A stretch of DNA of 64,000 nucleotides, from assembly GCF_014205335.1 (NCBI RefSeq), contig NZ_JACHNH010000001.1, positions 2,033,501 through 2,097,500 on the forward strand, written 5' to 3'. This DNA is from Amorphoplanes digitatis (GTDB taxonomy: Bacteria; Actinomycetota; Actinomycetes; Mycobacteriales; Micromonosporaceae). A program made the position numbers and the translations under genes. Position 1 is the first letter of the stretch. Every line of letters starts with the position of its first letter. The notes under the pieces are model-generated. The model was not told the origin of the DNA and did no database searches. It saw only the letters and a list, made by a program, of their open reading frames with translations. Below, piece by piece: positions 9,572 through 19,409 of the stretch.

Positions 9572-9964
9572 ATGGCACGCGTCAAGCGGGCAGTGAACGC
9601 CCAGAAGAAGCGCCGTACGCTGCTGGAGACCGCCAGCGGCTACCGCGGGCAGCGCTCGCGCCTGTACCGCAAGGCCAAGGAGCAGGTGCTGCACTCGATG
9701 CAGTACGCGTACCGCGACCGCCGTGACCGCAAGGGCGACTTCCGCCAGCTGTGGATCACGCGCATCAACGCGGGCGCGCGGGCCAACGGCCTGACCTACA
9801 ACCGCCTGATCCAGGGCCTGAAGCTGGCCGGCGTCGAGGTGGACCGCAAGATCCTGGCCGACATGGCCGTCAACGACGCCGCCTCGTTCGCGGCGATCGT
9901 CGAGATCGCGCGTGCCGCCGTCGCGGCCGAGGGCACCGGCGGCGCCGCCGCGCAGGCTGCCTGA
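9572..9964 (+). CDS. rplT: 50S ribosomal protein bL20
   Basis: L20 binds 23S rRNA early in 50S assembly and represses its own operon in several bacteria. The 130-residue product begins [14 protein letters not shown], with [20 protein letters not shown] and RLWITRIN-like QLWITRIN. A short Ala/Gly-rich tail extends the usual length of about 120. TTAGGAGT at 9557-9564 precedes the ATG. A strong hairpin at 9978-10009 follows, so the ribosomal operon probably ends here. Confidence 0.96.
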   Translation: MARVKRAVNAQKKRRTLLETASGYRGQRSRLYRKAKEQVLHSMQYAYRDRRDRKGDFRQLWITRINAGARANGLTYNRLIQGLKLAGVEVDRKILADMAVNDAASFAAIVEIARAAVAAEGTGGAAAQAA

Positions 9965-9977
9965 GCAACTCGTTGTC

Positions 9978-10009
9978 GGGGCGCCTTCCGGATTTCCGGG
10001 AGGCGCCCC
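9978..10009 (+). terminator. Strong hairpin after rplT
   Basis: A 14-bp stem (GGGGCGCCTTCCGG with CCGGGAGGCGCCCC, one G-U) closes a 4-base ATTT loop. There is no T tract. It starts 13 bases after the rplT stop and ends 25 bases before the methyltransferase start, so it can act as a terminator or a processing point. Confidence 0.7.
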
Positions 10010-10034
10010 GATGCTGTTCCCTCCCGGAGGAAAC

Positions 10035-10811
10035 GTGACCTTCTCGCCCCGTACCCCGAGGGTCGTCGCCGCCCGGCGCCTACAGCGCCGCCGCGACCGC
10101 GACCAGACCGGCCGCTTCCTGGCGGAGGGCCCGCAGGCCGTGCGGTCCGCCCTGGCCGCGGGGGTCGTTCTCGAGCTCTTCGGTACGGACGCCGCGCTGT
10201 CGCGGCACGCCGACCTGGCGGCGCAGGCGCCCGTGGTGTCACCGGTCGACGAGCCGGGCCTCGCGGCGCTGGCCGAGACGGTCCAGCCGCAGGGCCTGGT
10301 CGCGGTCTGCGAGCAGATCGACGTGCCGCTGGCCGAGGCGCTGTCCAAGGGGCCGCGCCTGGTCGCGGTGGCCGCCGAGATCCGCGACCCCGGCAACGCC
10401 GGCACCATCCTGCGGACGGCCGACGCCGCCGGTGCGACCGCGGTGATCTTCGCCGGCGACGCCGTCGACCCCTACAACGGCAAGTGCGTCCGGGCCTCGG
10501 CGGGCAGCCTCTTCCACCTGGACGTGGTCCGGTCCCCGCTGGCGGTCGTCGACCAGCTCCGCGACTTCGGCCTCCAGGTCCTCGCCACCACCGGCACCGG
10601 CGACGCCGGCCTCGACGACCTGCTCGACGACGGCTCGCTGGCTCGCCCGACCGCCTGGCTCTTCGGCTCCGAGGCGCACGGCCTGCCCGGGGAGCTGCTG
10701 ACGGCGGCCGACAAGCGGGTCCGGGTGCCGATCTACGGCGGCGCCGAGAGCCTGAACCTGGCCGCCGCCGCGGCGGTCTGCCTGTACGCCTCGGCCCGCG
10801 CCCAGCGCTAG
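10035..10811 (+). CDS. TrmH/SpoU-family 2'-O-ribose RNA methyltransferase
   Basis: This is a 258-residue knotted (SPOUT) methyltransferase that uses S-adenosylmethionine to methylate a ribose in rRNA or tRNA. An N-terminal substrate-binding domain is followed by the three SpoU motifs: AEIRDPGNAGTILRTADAAG, FGSEAHGLP, and VPIYGGAESLNLAAAAAV. The GTG at 10035 is chosen because CGGAGGA at 10025-10031 sits 3 bases before it; an in-frame ATG at 10011 lies inside the hairpin area. The place between rplT and pheST is conserved in actinobacteria. The exact target nucleotide is not known. Confidence 0.9.
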   Translation: MTFSPRTPRVVAARRLQRRRDRDQTGRFLAEGPQAVRSALAAGVVLELFGTDAALSRHADLAAQAPVVSPVDEPGLAALAETVQPQGLVAVCEQIDVPLAEALSKGPRLVAVAAEIRDPGNAGTILRTADAAGATAVIFAGDAVDPYNGKCVRASAGSLFHLDVVRSPLAVVDQLRDFGLQVLATTGTGDAGLDDLLDDGSLARPTAWLFGSEAHGLPGELLTAADKRVRVPIYGGAESLNLAAAAAVCLYASARAQR

Positions 10812-10817
10812 GTGTCG

Positions 10818-12101
10818 CTACCGCCCAGCGGTTCGGGAGATCTGCTCCAGGGTCCGGATGCCGGCGGCCATCGTGTGGGTTTCGCCGGCGGTCTGGGTGA
10901 CCGTTCGGGTGACCTCGGCGACGGCGGCGGTCTGTTCCTCGATCGCGGCGGCGAGCGTGCTGTGGTGCGCCGACAGGGCGGTCATGCTTCCGGCGATCTC
11001 CGTGACCTGGGTGACCGCGACGTCGACCTGGGTGCGCACGTCGTTAAGGGTCCGGTTGATGGAGTCGGCGTTCTCGCCGGACTGGCGGGCCAGCTCCTTG
11101 ACCTCGTTGGCCACGACCGCGAAACCCTTGCCACTCTCCCCGGCGCGGGCCGACTCGATCGTGGCGTTGAGCGCGAGCAGGTTCGTCTGCTCGGCGATGG
11201 ACTGGATGATGTCGCTGGCGGCCATGATCTGCTCGCTCGACGCGGCTAGCGCCTTGATCACCGTGGCGGCGTCGTCGGCCTGGCGCACCACCGCGACCGT
11301 GACCTGCTCGGTGGACTGTGCCGTGCGCGAGAGGTCCTGGAGCGCGGAGGACATCTGCTCGGTCGCGGTGGCCGCGATGGTCGTGTTCTGGCTGACCTCG
11401 GCGGCCGACTGGGCCAGCACGGCCGCCTGCTCGGCGACCTGCTGCTGAAGGCGGGTCTGCTCGGCCACCTGCGCGGCGGCCAGCTCGGCCCGGTGCGCTT
11501 CGGCCTGCTGCTGCTCGGTCAGCGTACGCACTTGCAGCTCACTGACCTCAGCCTGAGCCCGGGCGACCTGGGCGGCACTGTCGTCGAGCAGTCCGCGCAG
11601 CCAGTGCGTCGCGGTGCCCATCCCGGTCAGCACCAACCAGATCGCCACCGATCGCCAGACCGCGACCGATGGTGGGGCCAACTGCCACTGCGCCGCCAAG
11701 GTCAGCACGCCCATGAGGGCGGACAGCGCCACCAGATCACGCCGCCCGAGGGCGAACCCGGCCCAGACCAGGCCGATGGCCGAGGACAGCAGGCCCATGT
11801 AGTAGGTGGCTGGAACGGTGATGGATCCGATGCCGATCAGCACCACGCCGAGGTAGGCCATGGTCCGCAACGCCAGGGGTGGTACCCGGTCCCAGTTCAC
11901 CCGCCAGGTGGCCGCCGCGATCGCACAGGCCGCCAGCGCCCGGATCAGCTGGAGACCCTGGTGCCCGTCGACATTGGACAGCGCGATCACCAGCCCGGCC
12001 AGACCGGCGGGCAGGTACAGCCGGGGCAGCAACTTGCCGGAGATGGACCGGTCTTCCAGCGGACTACGTCGTCCCGGACTGATGGCTTGGCCGTGAGTCA
12101 T
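10818..12101 (-). CDS. Methyl-accepting chemotaxis-like sensory transducer
   Basis: The product has 427 residues. About five or six membrane spans fill residues 30-165, followed by a long coiled coil and a methyl-accepting signalling domain. The hairpin tip is clear: [18 protein letters not shown] and [18 protein letters not shown]. There is no extracellular ligand domain, so sensing may occur within the membrane. No che genes lie nearby and it sits alone on the minus strand between core genes. The ATG at 12101 ([10 protein letters not shown]) is preferred; upstream in-frame ATGs exist at 12161. The stop is 6 bases from the convergent methyltransferase stop. Confidence 0.85.
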   Translation of the reverse strand: MTHGQAISPGRRSPLEDRSISGKLLPRLYLPAGLAGLVIALSNVDGHQGLQLIRALAACAIAAATWRVNWDRVPPLALRTMAYLGVVLIGIGSITVPATYYMGLLSSAIGLVWAGFALGRRDLVALSALMGVLTLAAQWQLAPPSVAVWRSVAIWLVLTGMGTATHWLRGLLDDSAAQVARAQAEVSELQVRTLTEQQQAEAHRAELAAAQVAEQTRLQQQVAEQAAVLAQSAAEVSQNTTIAATATEQMSSALQDLSRTAQSTEQVTVAVVRQADDAATVIKALAASSEQIMAASDIIQSIAEQTNLLALNATIESARAGESGKGFAVVANEVKELARQSGENADSINRTLNDVRTQVDVAVTQVTEIAGSMTALSAHHSTLAAAIEEQTAAVAEVTRTVTQTAGETHTMAAGIRTLEQISRTAGR

Positions 12102-13524
<1,423 letters not shown>

Positions 13525-13526
13525 TC

Positions 13527-16004
13527 ATGAAGCTGTCTCTGTCCTGGATCCGCGAATACGTGGACCTGCCGGCGGCGCTCTCCGCCGACGAGCTCGAGCG
13601 CAAGCTCGTCGACATCGGCATCGAGGTCGAGTCCATCGTCGACCAGGCCGCAACGGTCAAGGGCGACCTGGTCGTCGGCCGGGTGCTCGAGATCGAGGAG
13701 CTGACCGGTTTCAAGAAGCCGATCCGCTTCACCCGGGTGGACGTCGGCGCCGCCGCGCCGCAGGAGATCGTCTGCGGCGCGAGCAACTTCGCGGTCGGCG
13801 ACCTGGTCGTGGTGATCCTGCCCGGCGGCGAGTTGCCCGGCGGGTTCAAGATCGGTGCGCGCAAGACCTACGGGCGCAACTCCAACGGCATGATCTGCTC
13901 GGCCGCGGAGCTCGGCCTGTCCGGCGACCACTCCGGCATCATCGTGCTGCCGGCGGACTCGGCGGCGACGGGCGCCGACGCCCGCCCGATCGTCGGGCTC
14001 GACGACGTGATCCTCGACCTGGAGATCACCCCCGACCGCGGATACGAGATGAGCGTCCGCGGCGTGGCCCGCGAGCTGTCCCACGCCTACGAGTCGGCGT
14101 ACACGGATCCGGGCGTGCGCGACGTGCCCGGCGCGACCGCCGAGCCGCCGCACCCGCTGCGGATCGACGACACGATCGGCTGCGACCGCTTCGCGGCGCG
14201 CGTGGTGCGGGGCATCGACCCGTCCGCTCCGTCGCCGGAGTGGATGCAGCGCCGGCTGATCACCGCCGGGATCCGCACGATCTCCCTCGCGGTCGACATC
14301 ACCAACTACGTGATGCTCGAGCTCGGCCAGCCGATGCACGTCTTCGACCTGAACCTGGTGCGCGGCGGCCTGGTCGTGCGCCGGGCACGCACGGGGGAGA
14401 AGCTGACCACCCTGGACGGTGTCGCGCGGGTGCTCGACGCCGAGGACATGGTGATCTGCGACGACTCCGGGCCGATCTGCCTCGCCGCGGTCATGGGCGG
14501 CGAGACCACCGAGTTCCAGCCGGACACCGTCGACGTGCTGCTGGAGGCCGCGCACTGGGACCCGGTGATGGTCGGCCGCACGGCCCGCCGGCACAAGCTG
14601 TTCAGCGAGGCGGCCAAGCGCTGGGAGCGCGGCGTCGACCCGCAGCTGCCGCTGGTGGCCCTCCAGCGCGCGGTCGAGCTGCTCACCGCGCACGCCGGCG
14701 GCACCGTCGACGAGCGGGTGCTCGACCAGGACCACGTCGTCGCGCCCACCCCGGTGCTGCTCGACACCACGCTGCCGGCCCGGCGCATCGGCGTCGGCTA
14801 CACCGTCGAGCAGGTGACCACGCTGCTCGGCCTGATCGGCTGCGCGGTGCGCGGCGTCGAGCCGCTCGAGGTGACCCCGCCGACCTGGCGGCCCGACCTG
14901 GTCGCTCCGATCGACCTGGTCGAGGAGGTGGCCCGGCTCGGCGGCTTCGACGTGATCCCGAGCGTCCTGCCGCCGACGCGCGGCGGCGGCGTCCTGACCC
15001 CGACCCAGCGCCGCCGGCGCATGGTCGGCCGGGCGATGGCCGAGAACGGCTACGTCGAGGTGCTGTCGTACCCGTTCATCGCGACGGGCGCGGCCGACGT
15101 GCTCGGGCTCCCCGCGGACGACCCGCGGCGCAGCGCGGTGCGGCTGACCAACCCGATCTCCGAGCAGGAGCCGCTGCTGCGCACGTCGCTGCTCGTGCCG
15201 CTGCTCGGCACGCTCAAGCGCAACCTGGGCCGCGGCGAGCGCGACCTGGCGCTGTACGAGACCGGCACGGTCTTCCTGCCGCACCTGACGGCCGTCGCGC
15301 CGCCGCTGCTCGGCGTGGAACACGGCCCGTCCGAAGAGGACTGGTCGGCCGCGAACGCGATCGTCCCCGAGCAGCCGTGGCACCTCGCCGCGGTCCTGAC
15401 CGGTGACGCGGCGCCGGCCGGCTGGTGGGGCGCGGGCCGCGCGGCGACCTGGTCGGACGCGGTCGAGGCCGCGCGCATCGCGCTGTCGGCGGCCGGCATG
15501 ACCGCCGACCGGATCACGGTACGGGCGGCCGAGCACCCGCCGTGGCACCCGGGCCGGTGCGCGGCGATCGCGGTCGACGGCACCGTGGTCGGGTACGCGG
15601 GCGAGCTGCACCCGAGCGTGGTCGCGGCGCTGGAGCTGCCGAGGCGCACCTGCGCGATGGAGCTCGACCTGGACGCGATCCCGGCGGCACCGGTGACCCA
15701 GGCGATCCGGATCTCCACGTTCCCGGCGGCGCTGATCGACGTGGCGCTGGTGGTCGACGCGGCGGTTCCGGCGGCCGAGGTCGAGGCGGCGCTGGTCGCG
15801 GGCGCGGGCGAGCTGCTGGAGTCGGTCCGGCTCTTTGACGTCTACACGTCGGAGCAGCTCGGCGCGGGCCTGAAGAGCCTGGCGTACAAGCTGACGTTCC
15901 GCGCCCCGGACCGGACGCTGACCGTCGAGGAGGCCGTCGCGGCCCGGGACGCGGCGGTCGCGCTGGCGTCGTCGCGCGTGGGAGCCACCCTGCGCGGCGC
16001 CTGA
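13527..16004 (+). CDS. pheT: Phenylalanyl-tRNA synthetase beta chain
   Basis: The 825-residue beta chain carries the editing domain that removes mischarged Tyr-tRNA-Phe and binds the anticodon. Domains in order: N-terminal tRNA-binding OB fold (residues about 40-150, VGRVLEIEEL, EIVCGASNF), B3/B4 editing region with EITPDRGYEMSVRGVARE, B5 domain (about 400-470), a catalytic-like core, and a C-terminal ferredoxin-like anticodon-binding domain (last 95 residues, ending SSRVGATLRGA). The length is normal. A strong terminator follows at 16015-16048. Confidence 0.96.
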   Translation: MKLSLSWIREYVDLPAALSADELERKLVDIGIEVESIVDQAATVKGDLVVGRVLEIEELTGFKKPIRFTRVDVGAAAPQEIVCGASNFAVGDLVVVILPGGELPGGFKIGARKTYGRNSNGMICSAAELGLSGDHSGIIVLPADSAATGADARPIVGLDDVILDLEITPDRGYEMSVRGVARELSHAYESAYTDPGVRDVPGATAEPPHPLRIDDTIGCDRFAARVVRGIDPSAPSPEWMQRRLITAGIRTISLAVDITNYVMLELGQPMHVFDLNLVRGGLVVRRARTGEKLTTLDGVARVLDAEDMVICDDSGPICLAAVMGGETTEFQPDTVDVLLEAAHWDPVMVGRTARRHKLFSEAAKRWERGVDPQLPLVALQRAVELLTAHAGGTVDERVLDQDHVVAPTPVLLDTTLPARRIGVGYTVEQVTTLLGLIGCAVRGVEPLEVTPPTWRPDLVAPIDLVEEVARLGGFDVIPSVLPPTRGGGVLTPTQRRRRMVGRAMAENGYVEVLSYPFIATGAADVLGLPADDPRRSAVRLTNPISEQEPLLRTSLLVPLLGTLKRNLGRGERDLALYETGTVFLPHLTAVAPPLLGVEHGPSEEDWSAANAIVPEQPWHLAAVLTGDAAPAGWWGAGRAATWSDAVEAARIALSAAGMTADRITVRAAEHPPWHPGRCAAIAVDGTVVGYAGELHPSVVAALELPRRTCAMELDLDAIPAAPVTQAIRISTFPAALIDVALVVDAAVPAAEVEAALVAGAGELLESVRLFDVYTSEQLGAGLKSLAYKLTFRAPDRTLTVEEAVAARDAAVALASSRVGATLRGA

Positions 16005-16014
16005 TCCGTTCGAC

Positions 16015-16053
16015 GGCGGCCGGGTCCCTTCGCGGGGACCCGGCCGCCTTTCT
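16015..16053 (+). terminator. Intrinsic terminator of pheST
   Basis: GGCGGCCGGGTCCC (16015-16028) pairs perfectly with GGGACCCGGCCGCC (16035-16048) around TTCGCG and is followed by TTTCT. It begins 10 bases after the pheT stop. Confidence 0.88.
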
Positions 16054-16187
16054 ATCGGCGGGCGTGGACGAAGACCCTGCGCGAGGTCGGCCCGGTCGAC
16101 GCCGAGCGCCGGGCGAGCTGGGTCTACTACCGGCCCCGACCGGGCCTGATGTGCCGGCTCTCCACGCTGTTGACACCGGGCGAGTGA
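16053..16187 (+). pseudogene. 3' remnant of an ArsR-family regulator gene
   Basis: The frame ending at the TGA at 16185-16187 reads TLREVGPVDAERRASWVYYR and then LMCRLSTLLTPGE. This is the recognition-helix end, beta-wing and last helix of ArsR-type repressors (compare the family pattern LREAGLV-ERRG-WVYYRL). The first two helices, the HTH start and any start codon are missing; the frame runs upstream straight into the pheT terminator. It is therefore a 5'-truncated relic, not a working gene. Identification rests on the motif pattern only. Confidence 0.6.
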
Positions 16188-16198
16188 CCGGCGCGGCA

Positions 16199-16233
16199 GA
16201 GGCCCCGCTTGGCTGGATACCAGGCGGGGCCTC
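16199..16233 (-). terminator. Terminator hairpin after the 54-residue ORF
   Basis: GAGGCCCCGC (16199-16208) and GCGGGGCCTC (16224-16233) form a perfect 10-bp stem with a 15-base loop. It lies 12 bases past the stop of the small minus-strand gene and could work in both directions, also closing the ArsR remnant. Confidence 0.7.
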
Positions 16234-16245
16234 TTGCGGCGTTGC

Positions 16246-16410
16246 TCAGCGGCGAGTCGCCATGATCAACATGGCTACCGCGAAGAGCGTCGCAGGCACC
16301 GTTCCGGTGCACATCACGGCGAACTTGTGCTCGGCTCGGCGTCGGTAATCGACGTCCTTCTTGCCCTTGCCCTTGTTCTTGTCTTTGCCTTTTTTCCTGC
16401 CGCCTGCCAT
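16246..16410 (-). CDS. Small lysine-rich single-span membrane protein (54 aa), unknown
   Basis: The ORF begins with ATG at 16410, 6 bases after a full GGAGG site. The first 25 residues are strongly basic and lysine/glycine-rich (MAGGRKKGKDKNKGKGKKD). A hydrophobic stretch follows (residues about 31-51, FAVMCTGTVPATLFAVAMLI), and the protein ends MATRR. A single-span protein with a basic cytoplasmic tail is predicted. It has its own upstream spacer with an inverted repeat and its own terminator downstream, all of which support a real gene. I do not recognise a family. Confidence 0.7.
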   Translation of the reverse strand: MAGGRKKGKDKNKGKGKKDVDYRRRAEHKFAVMCTGTVPATLFAVAMLIMATRR

Positions 16411-16436
16411 GAGTCACCTCCGGGGGGAGCGGGCTA

Positions 16437-16468
16437 AGTGAAGTGTTCGTCGCCACCAGCACTTCACT
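16437..16468. promoter_or_regulatory. Inverted repeat upstream of the 54-residue ORF
   Basis: AGTGAAGTG (16437-16445) and CACTTCACT (16460-16468) are perfect 9-base arms separated by 14 bases. The element lies 27 to 58 bases before the ATG at 16410 on the minus strand, the right place for an operator or a 5' UTR hairpin. No regulator can be assigned. Confidence 0.45.
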
Positions 16469-16634
16469 CGGAGTCACAGGCTAAGGCCGGGTCGGGCGGC
16501 CAAGGCCGGTCCTCGGATGGCCGACGGCAGGTGAGCGCGGTCACATTTACGGATATTAATCAAATAATCGGACCATCATGCACCGTCGGGCGCGATGCCT
16601 CCCCACCGGTCGCGGCGGGGTCCAGGATGGGTGC

Positions 16635-16850
16635 ATGGATCGGATCGTCGCCGAGGTGCTGGCCGCCGCCGAGCGCAGGGACGCGGCCGCGCTGAAGGCG
16701 CTGCTGCACCCCTACCTGCACTGGCACGAGCCGCGCCTGGACCTTCGTGGCCGGGTCAAGGTGCTGGCCCGCCTGGCGGCCGCGCCCGCGCCAGGGCCGC
16801 CGGCCTCCTACGAGCTACGCGACGGCCAGATCTACCGCTGGAACGGCTAG
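16635..16850 (+). CDS. Small NTF2/SnoaL-like protein
   Basis: This 71-residue protein starts MDRIVAEVLAAAERRDA and has ALLHPYLHWHEP, RVKVLARL and ends YELRDGQIYRWNG. The helix-strand pattern with an ExRDAxAL-type helix and a terminal DGQI-RW strand resembles the nuclear transport factor 2-like fold, but the protein is about half the usual length. The ATG at 16635 has a weak AGGAT 8 bases upstream. An upstream in-frame ATG at 16578 would add 19 unconvincing residues. Function unknown. It converges with the M28 peptidase gene, overlapping its stop by 4 bases. Confidence 0.55.
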   Translation: MDRIVAEVLAAAERRDAAALKALLHPYLHWHEPRLDLRGRVKVLARLAAAPAPGPPASYELRDGQIYRWNG

Positions 16851-18253
16851 CTCGACGGTCGCGGCGCCGCGACGGGGCTGCGGTGGCCGGTGCGGTCCAG
16901 CGCCCGTACCCCGAAGAAGACGTTGTCCTTCGACAGGTCGATCGTCACGCTGGTCACGTTGCCCACCGGCATGGCGTTCGTCCAGTCCGGCTCGGTCGTC
17001 TCGCGCCAGAGCACCTCGTAGCCCGCCAGGTCCGTGGCCGTCGACGGCTGCCAGCGCAGCGTTGTCGCGTTCGTCAGCTGGGTCGTGTCGATCACCACGC
17101 CCTTCGGCGTGCCGGGTGCCTGCGCCAGCGACCACAGCACCGCACCGTTCACCCGGGCCACCCGCGCGATGTAGGCGAAGTCGCAGAACTCGACCAGGTC
17201 GCCGTACTGGATGCCGTTCTCGACGCGGACGTCCTGGTGCTCGTGCGCGAAGTTCTCGCGCGGCTCGGTGAAGCGGGCCGCGGGGTAGCCGCGGAGCAGG
17301 AACGAGATGTGATCGCTGCCGCGCAGATAGCGGTCGCGCCGCCAGACGACGCGGATCTTCATCCCGGTCTGCGGGTTCTCCGCGACGTCCCGGGCGAAGC
17401 GGCCCAGCTGCCGCGACGCGCCGTCGTTCTCGCCGCCGACGGACCTGCGGACGTTGGCCTCCGCGGCGGTCTCCGCGGTGGGCACGCCCTCGACGAACAG
17501 CCGCACGGTCCGCGAGTCCGGCGCCGTGCCGTCGTGCGCGTCGCCGGTGCCGACGATGTCGTTGCTGAACATGGCCTGCACGTCGGCGCCCGCGTCGCGG
17601 AACCGCTGCGCCAGGTTGTCGGAGCCGTAGAGGCCCTGCTCCTCGCCCGCGACGGCGGCGAAGACGATGGTGGCCTCGGTGCGCCGGGTGGCCATGACGC
17701 GGGCCAGCTCCATGACCACCGCGACGCCGGAGGCGTCGTCGTCGGCGCCCGGTGCGTCGCTGGTGGCGTCCATGACGTCGGTGACCCGCGAGTCGTAGTG
17801 GCCGGTCACCACGTAGATCCGGTCGGGTTCGGTGTCGCCGCGCAGCGTGGCGACGACGTTGGTGATCCGGGTCGGCACGGGCACGCGCGGCGACGGCGGC
17901 TGGATGAAGGACTGCAACTCGACGGTCATCCGGCCGTCCGAGCCGGCGGCGTAGGCGCTGAGCCGCTCGTAGATCCAGTCACGCGCCGCGCCGATGCCCC
18001 GGACAGGATCGTCCTGGGTGGACAGGGTGTGCCGGGTGCCGAAGGCGACGAGCCGGGCGACGGTGGTGCCGATCCGGTGCGGATCGATCTCCCGGAGCAT
18101 CGCCCGGAGCTCGCCGTCGGGCGCCTGTCTGCGCGGGCCGCGGCCGGCGGCCTGTGCGCGGCCGGCGCCGAGCATCGGGGTCGCGGCGGCGGCCGCCGAG
18201 ACCGACAGGAACGCGCGCCGCGAGGACGTGAGTCTTTCGCGCTGGTCCGTCAT
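16847..18253 (-). CDS. Tat-exported M28-family metallopeptidase
   Basis: The 468-residue product starts with a twin-arginine signal (SSRRAFLSVSAAAAATP, cleavage near AQAA), so it is exported folded. The zinc peptidase domain (about residues 80-360) shows the M28 ligands in order: TGHYDS, the bridging Asp in APGADDDASG, catalytic GEEQG, Asp in FSNDIVG, and the last His in RGSDHISF. A fibronectin-III-like domain closes the protein (NATTLRWQPS, VLWRETTEPDW). M28 enzymes are amino- or carboxypeptidases; the substrate is not visible. The ATG at 18253 gives the standard n-region; an earlier in-frame start at 18304 lacks support. Confidence 0.88.
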   Translation of the reverse strand: MTDQRERLTSSRRAFLSVSAAAAATPMLGAGRAQAAGRGPRRQAPDGELRAMLREIDPHRIGTTVARLVAFGTRHTLSTQDDPVRGIGAARDWIYERLSAYAAGSDGRMTVELQSFIQPPSPRVPVPTRITNVVATLRGDTEPDRIYVVTGHYDSRVTDVMDATSDAPGADDDASGVAVVMELARVMATRRTEATIVFAAVAGEEQGLYGSDNLAQRFRDAGADVQAMFSNDIVGTGDAHDGTAPDSRTVRLFVEGVPTAETAAEANVRRSVGGENDGASRQLGRFARDVAENPQTGMKIRVVWRRDRYLRGSDHISFLLRGYPAARFTEPRENFAHEHQDVRVENGIQYGDLVEFCDFAYIARVARVNGAVLWSLAQAPGTPKGVVIDTTQLTNATTLRWQPSTATDLAGYEVLWRETTEPDWTNAMPVGNVTSVTIDLSKDNVFFGVRALDRTGHRSPVAAPRPSS

Positions 18254-18313
18254 GCCCCGATGCTTCTCCACCGAAGGGCACATGTCCATGCCCATCGATG
18301 TCATATCTCGGCG

Positions 18314-19309
18314 TCAGCCCCCGTTGACCGGGCGGAACGGCGCGGGCTGTGTGTGCGACTCCCGCAGGGAGCGGGTCGTCGCCGGCAGGTTGTCCATCAT
18401 GGTCCGGCCGATCTTCGCGTGCGCCTCCACCGCCGGATGGGTCGCGCCGTAGTTCTCCGGCTCGCCGAGGCCCTCGGCGAACATCGCGTACGTCAGCACC
18501 GGCGCGCCCTGCGCGTCGAACATGATGCCGGCCTCGTGCCGCGACTCGCCGAGGGTGTTGAAGTCGGCGCCGTACTTCGTCGCGACCCGCTGGCGCTCGC
18601 CCGAGGACATCACCCGGCGCACGCCGTCGTGGTAGCCGTTGAGCCAGCGGGTGATGCTCAGCAGGAAGTCGCAGGACTCCGGCGCGAGCAGCGTCCGGTT
18701 GCCGAGCCGCCAGAGCAGGTCGTGCATCTCGCGCGGGGTGGTGGTGCCGAGGAAGAACCGGTTCGGGTTGGCGACCGGCTCGACCCGGGTGTGCACGAAG
18801 CCCTTCGCCGCGAGGATCTCGTTGATCTCCAGGGCCGGCACCACCCGGCCGCACATGCGCACGGCGGTGTTGTCCGAGACCAGCAGCATCGCGGTGAGGA
18901 AGTTGGCGACCGTGATGTCGTCGCCCCAGACCCGGTGCAGGTGGTAGATCCCGGAGCCGCCGAGGATGATGCTCGCCGGCAGGTCGAGCTTGGTGCCCAG
19001 GGTCAGCTCGCCCCGGTCGATCTTGTCCATGACCGCGGTGGCCACGGCCAGCTTCTGCACGCTGTAGCCCTGGGTGACGTGGTCGGCGTCGTCCTCGACG
19101 ATCGGCCGCAGCGCGCCGGCCCGGTCGACGGCGGCGATGTGGGTGTGCCAGACGCCGCCGGCCCGGGCCTTCTCCCTGCCGTACACCTTCCGGATGCGGG
19201 AGGGCCCGGACCCGGACGCCGAGGCGGGCGAGCTCACGCCGACGCTCGCGATCGCGGCCGCGGCCGCACCGAGACCGAGTGCCGAACGGCGGGACACATT
19301 TGATGACAT
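18314..19309 (-). CDS. Tat-exported class A beta-lactamase-like serine hydrolase
   Basis: The 331-residue protein begins MSSNVSRRSALGLGAAA, a twin-arginine signal with SRR. The serine beta-lactamase/D-Ala-D-Ala fold is shown by the SxxK motif SVQK within TQGYSVQKLAVATAVMDK, SDN in VSDNTAV, and a KxG triad as KYG. The usual KTG is therefore KYG, and the Glu of the omega loop is not obvious, so it may be a beta-lactamase-related hydrolase rather than a resistance enzyme. It lies 60 bases before the M28 gene and may be co-transcribed with it. Confidence 0.85.
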   Translation of the reverse strand: MSSNVSRRSALGLGAAAAAIASVGVSSPASASGSGPSRIRKVYGREKARAGGVWHTHIAAVDRAGALRPIVEDDADHVTQGYSVQKLAVATAVMDKIDRGELTLGTKLDLPASIILGGSGIYHLHRVWGDDITVANFLTAMLLVSDNTAVRMCGRVVPALEINEILAAKGFVHTRVEPVANPNRFFLGTTTPREMHDLLWRLGNRTLLAPESCDFLLSITRWLNGYHDGVRRVMSSGERQRVATKYGADFNTLGESRHEAGIMFDAQGAPVLTYAMFAEGLGEPENYGATHPAVEAHAKIGRTMMDNLPATTRSLRESHTQPAPFRPVNGG

Positions 19310-19320
19310 CGTTCTCCCTC

Positions 19321-19368
19321 AGCGGACGAACCAGCGGACGAACCAGCGGACGAAGCAGCGGACGAAGT
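19321..19368. repeat. Four tandem 12-bp repeats upstream of the serine hydrolase
   Basis: AGCGGACGAACC occurs twice, followed by AGCGGACGAAGC and AGCGGACGAAGT, in perfect 12-base register, with a degenerate fifth copy after. The block covers positions -12 to -59 relative to the hydrolase ATG on the minus strand, in the 100-base spacer after the response-regulator gene. It could be a set of direct-repeat binding sites or a slippage product. Confidence 0.8.
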
Positions 19369-19409
19369 GGACGGACGATCGACCACGCCGCAACGTACAA
19401 CACGGCCGC

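Noticed and set aside
16595..19303. 902-codon plus-strand frame opposite the M28 and serine hydrolase genes
   Set aside because: It has no domain and is antisense to two clear Tat-exported enzymes with all catalytic motifs.
18314..19309. Clear antibiotic-resistance beta-lactamase
   Set aside because: The KTG triad is KYG and the omega-loop glutamate is not evident, so only membership in the wider serine hydrolase fold is supported.
19321..19368. CRISPR array
   Set aside because: The repeats are 12 bases, directly adjacent and without spacers.
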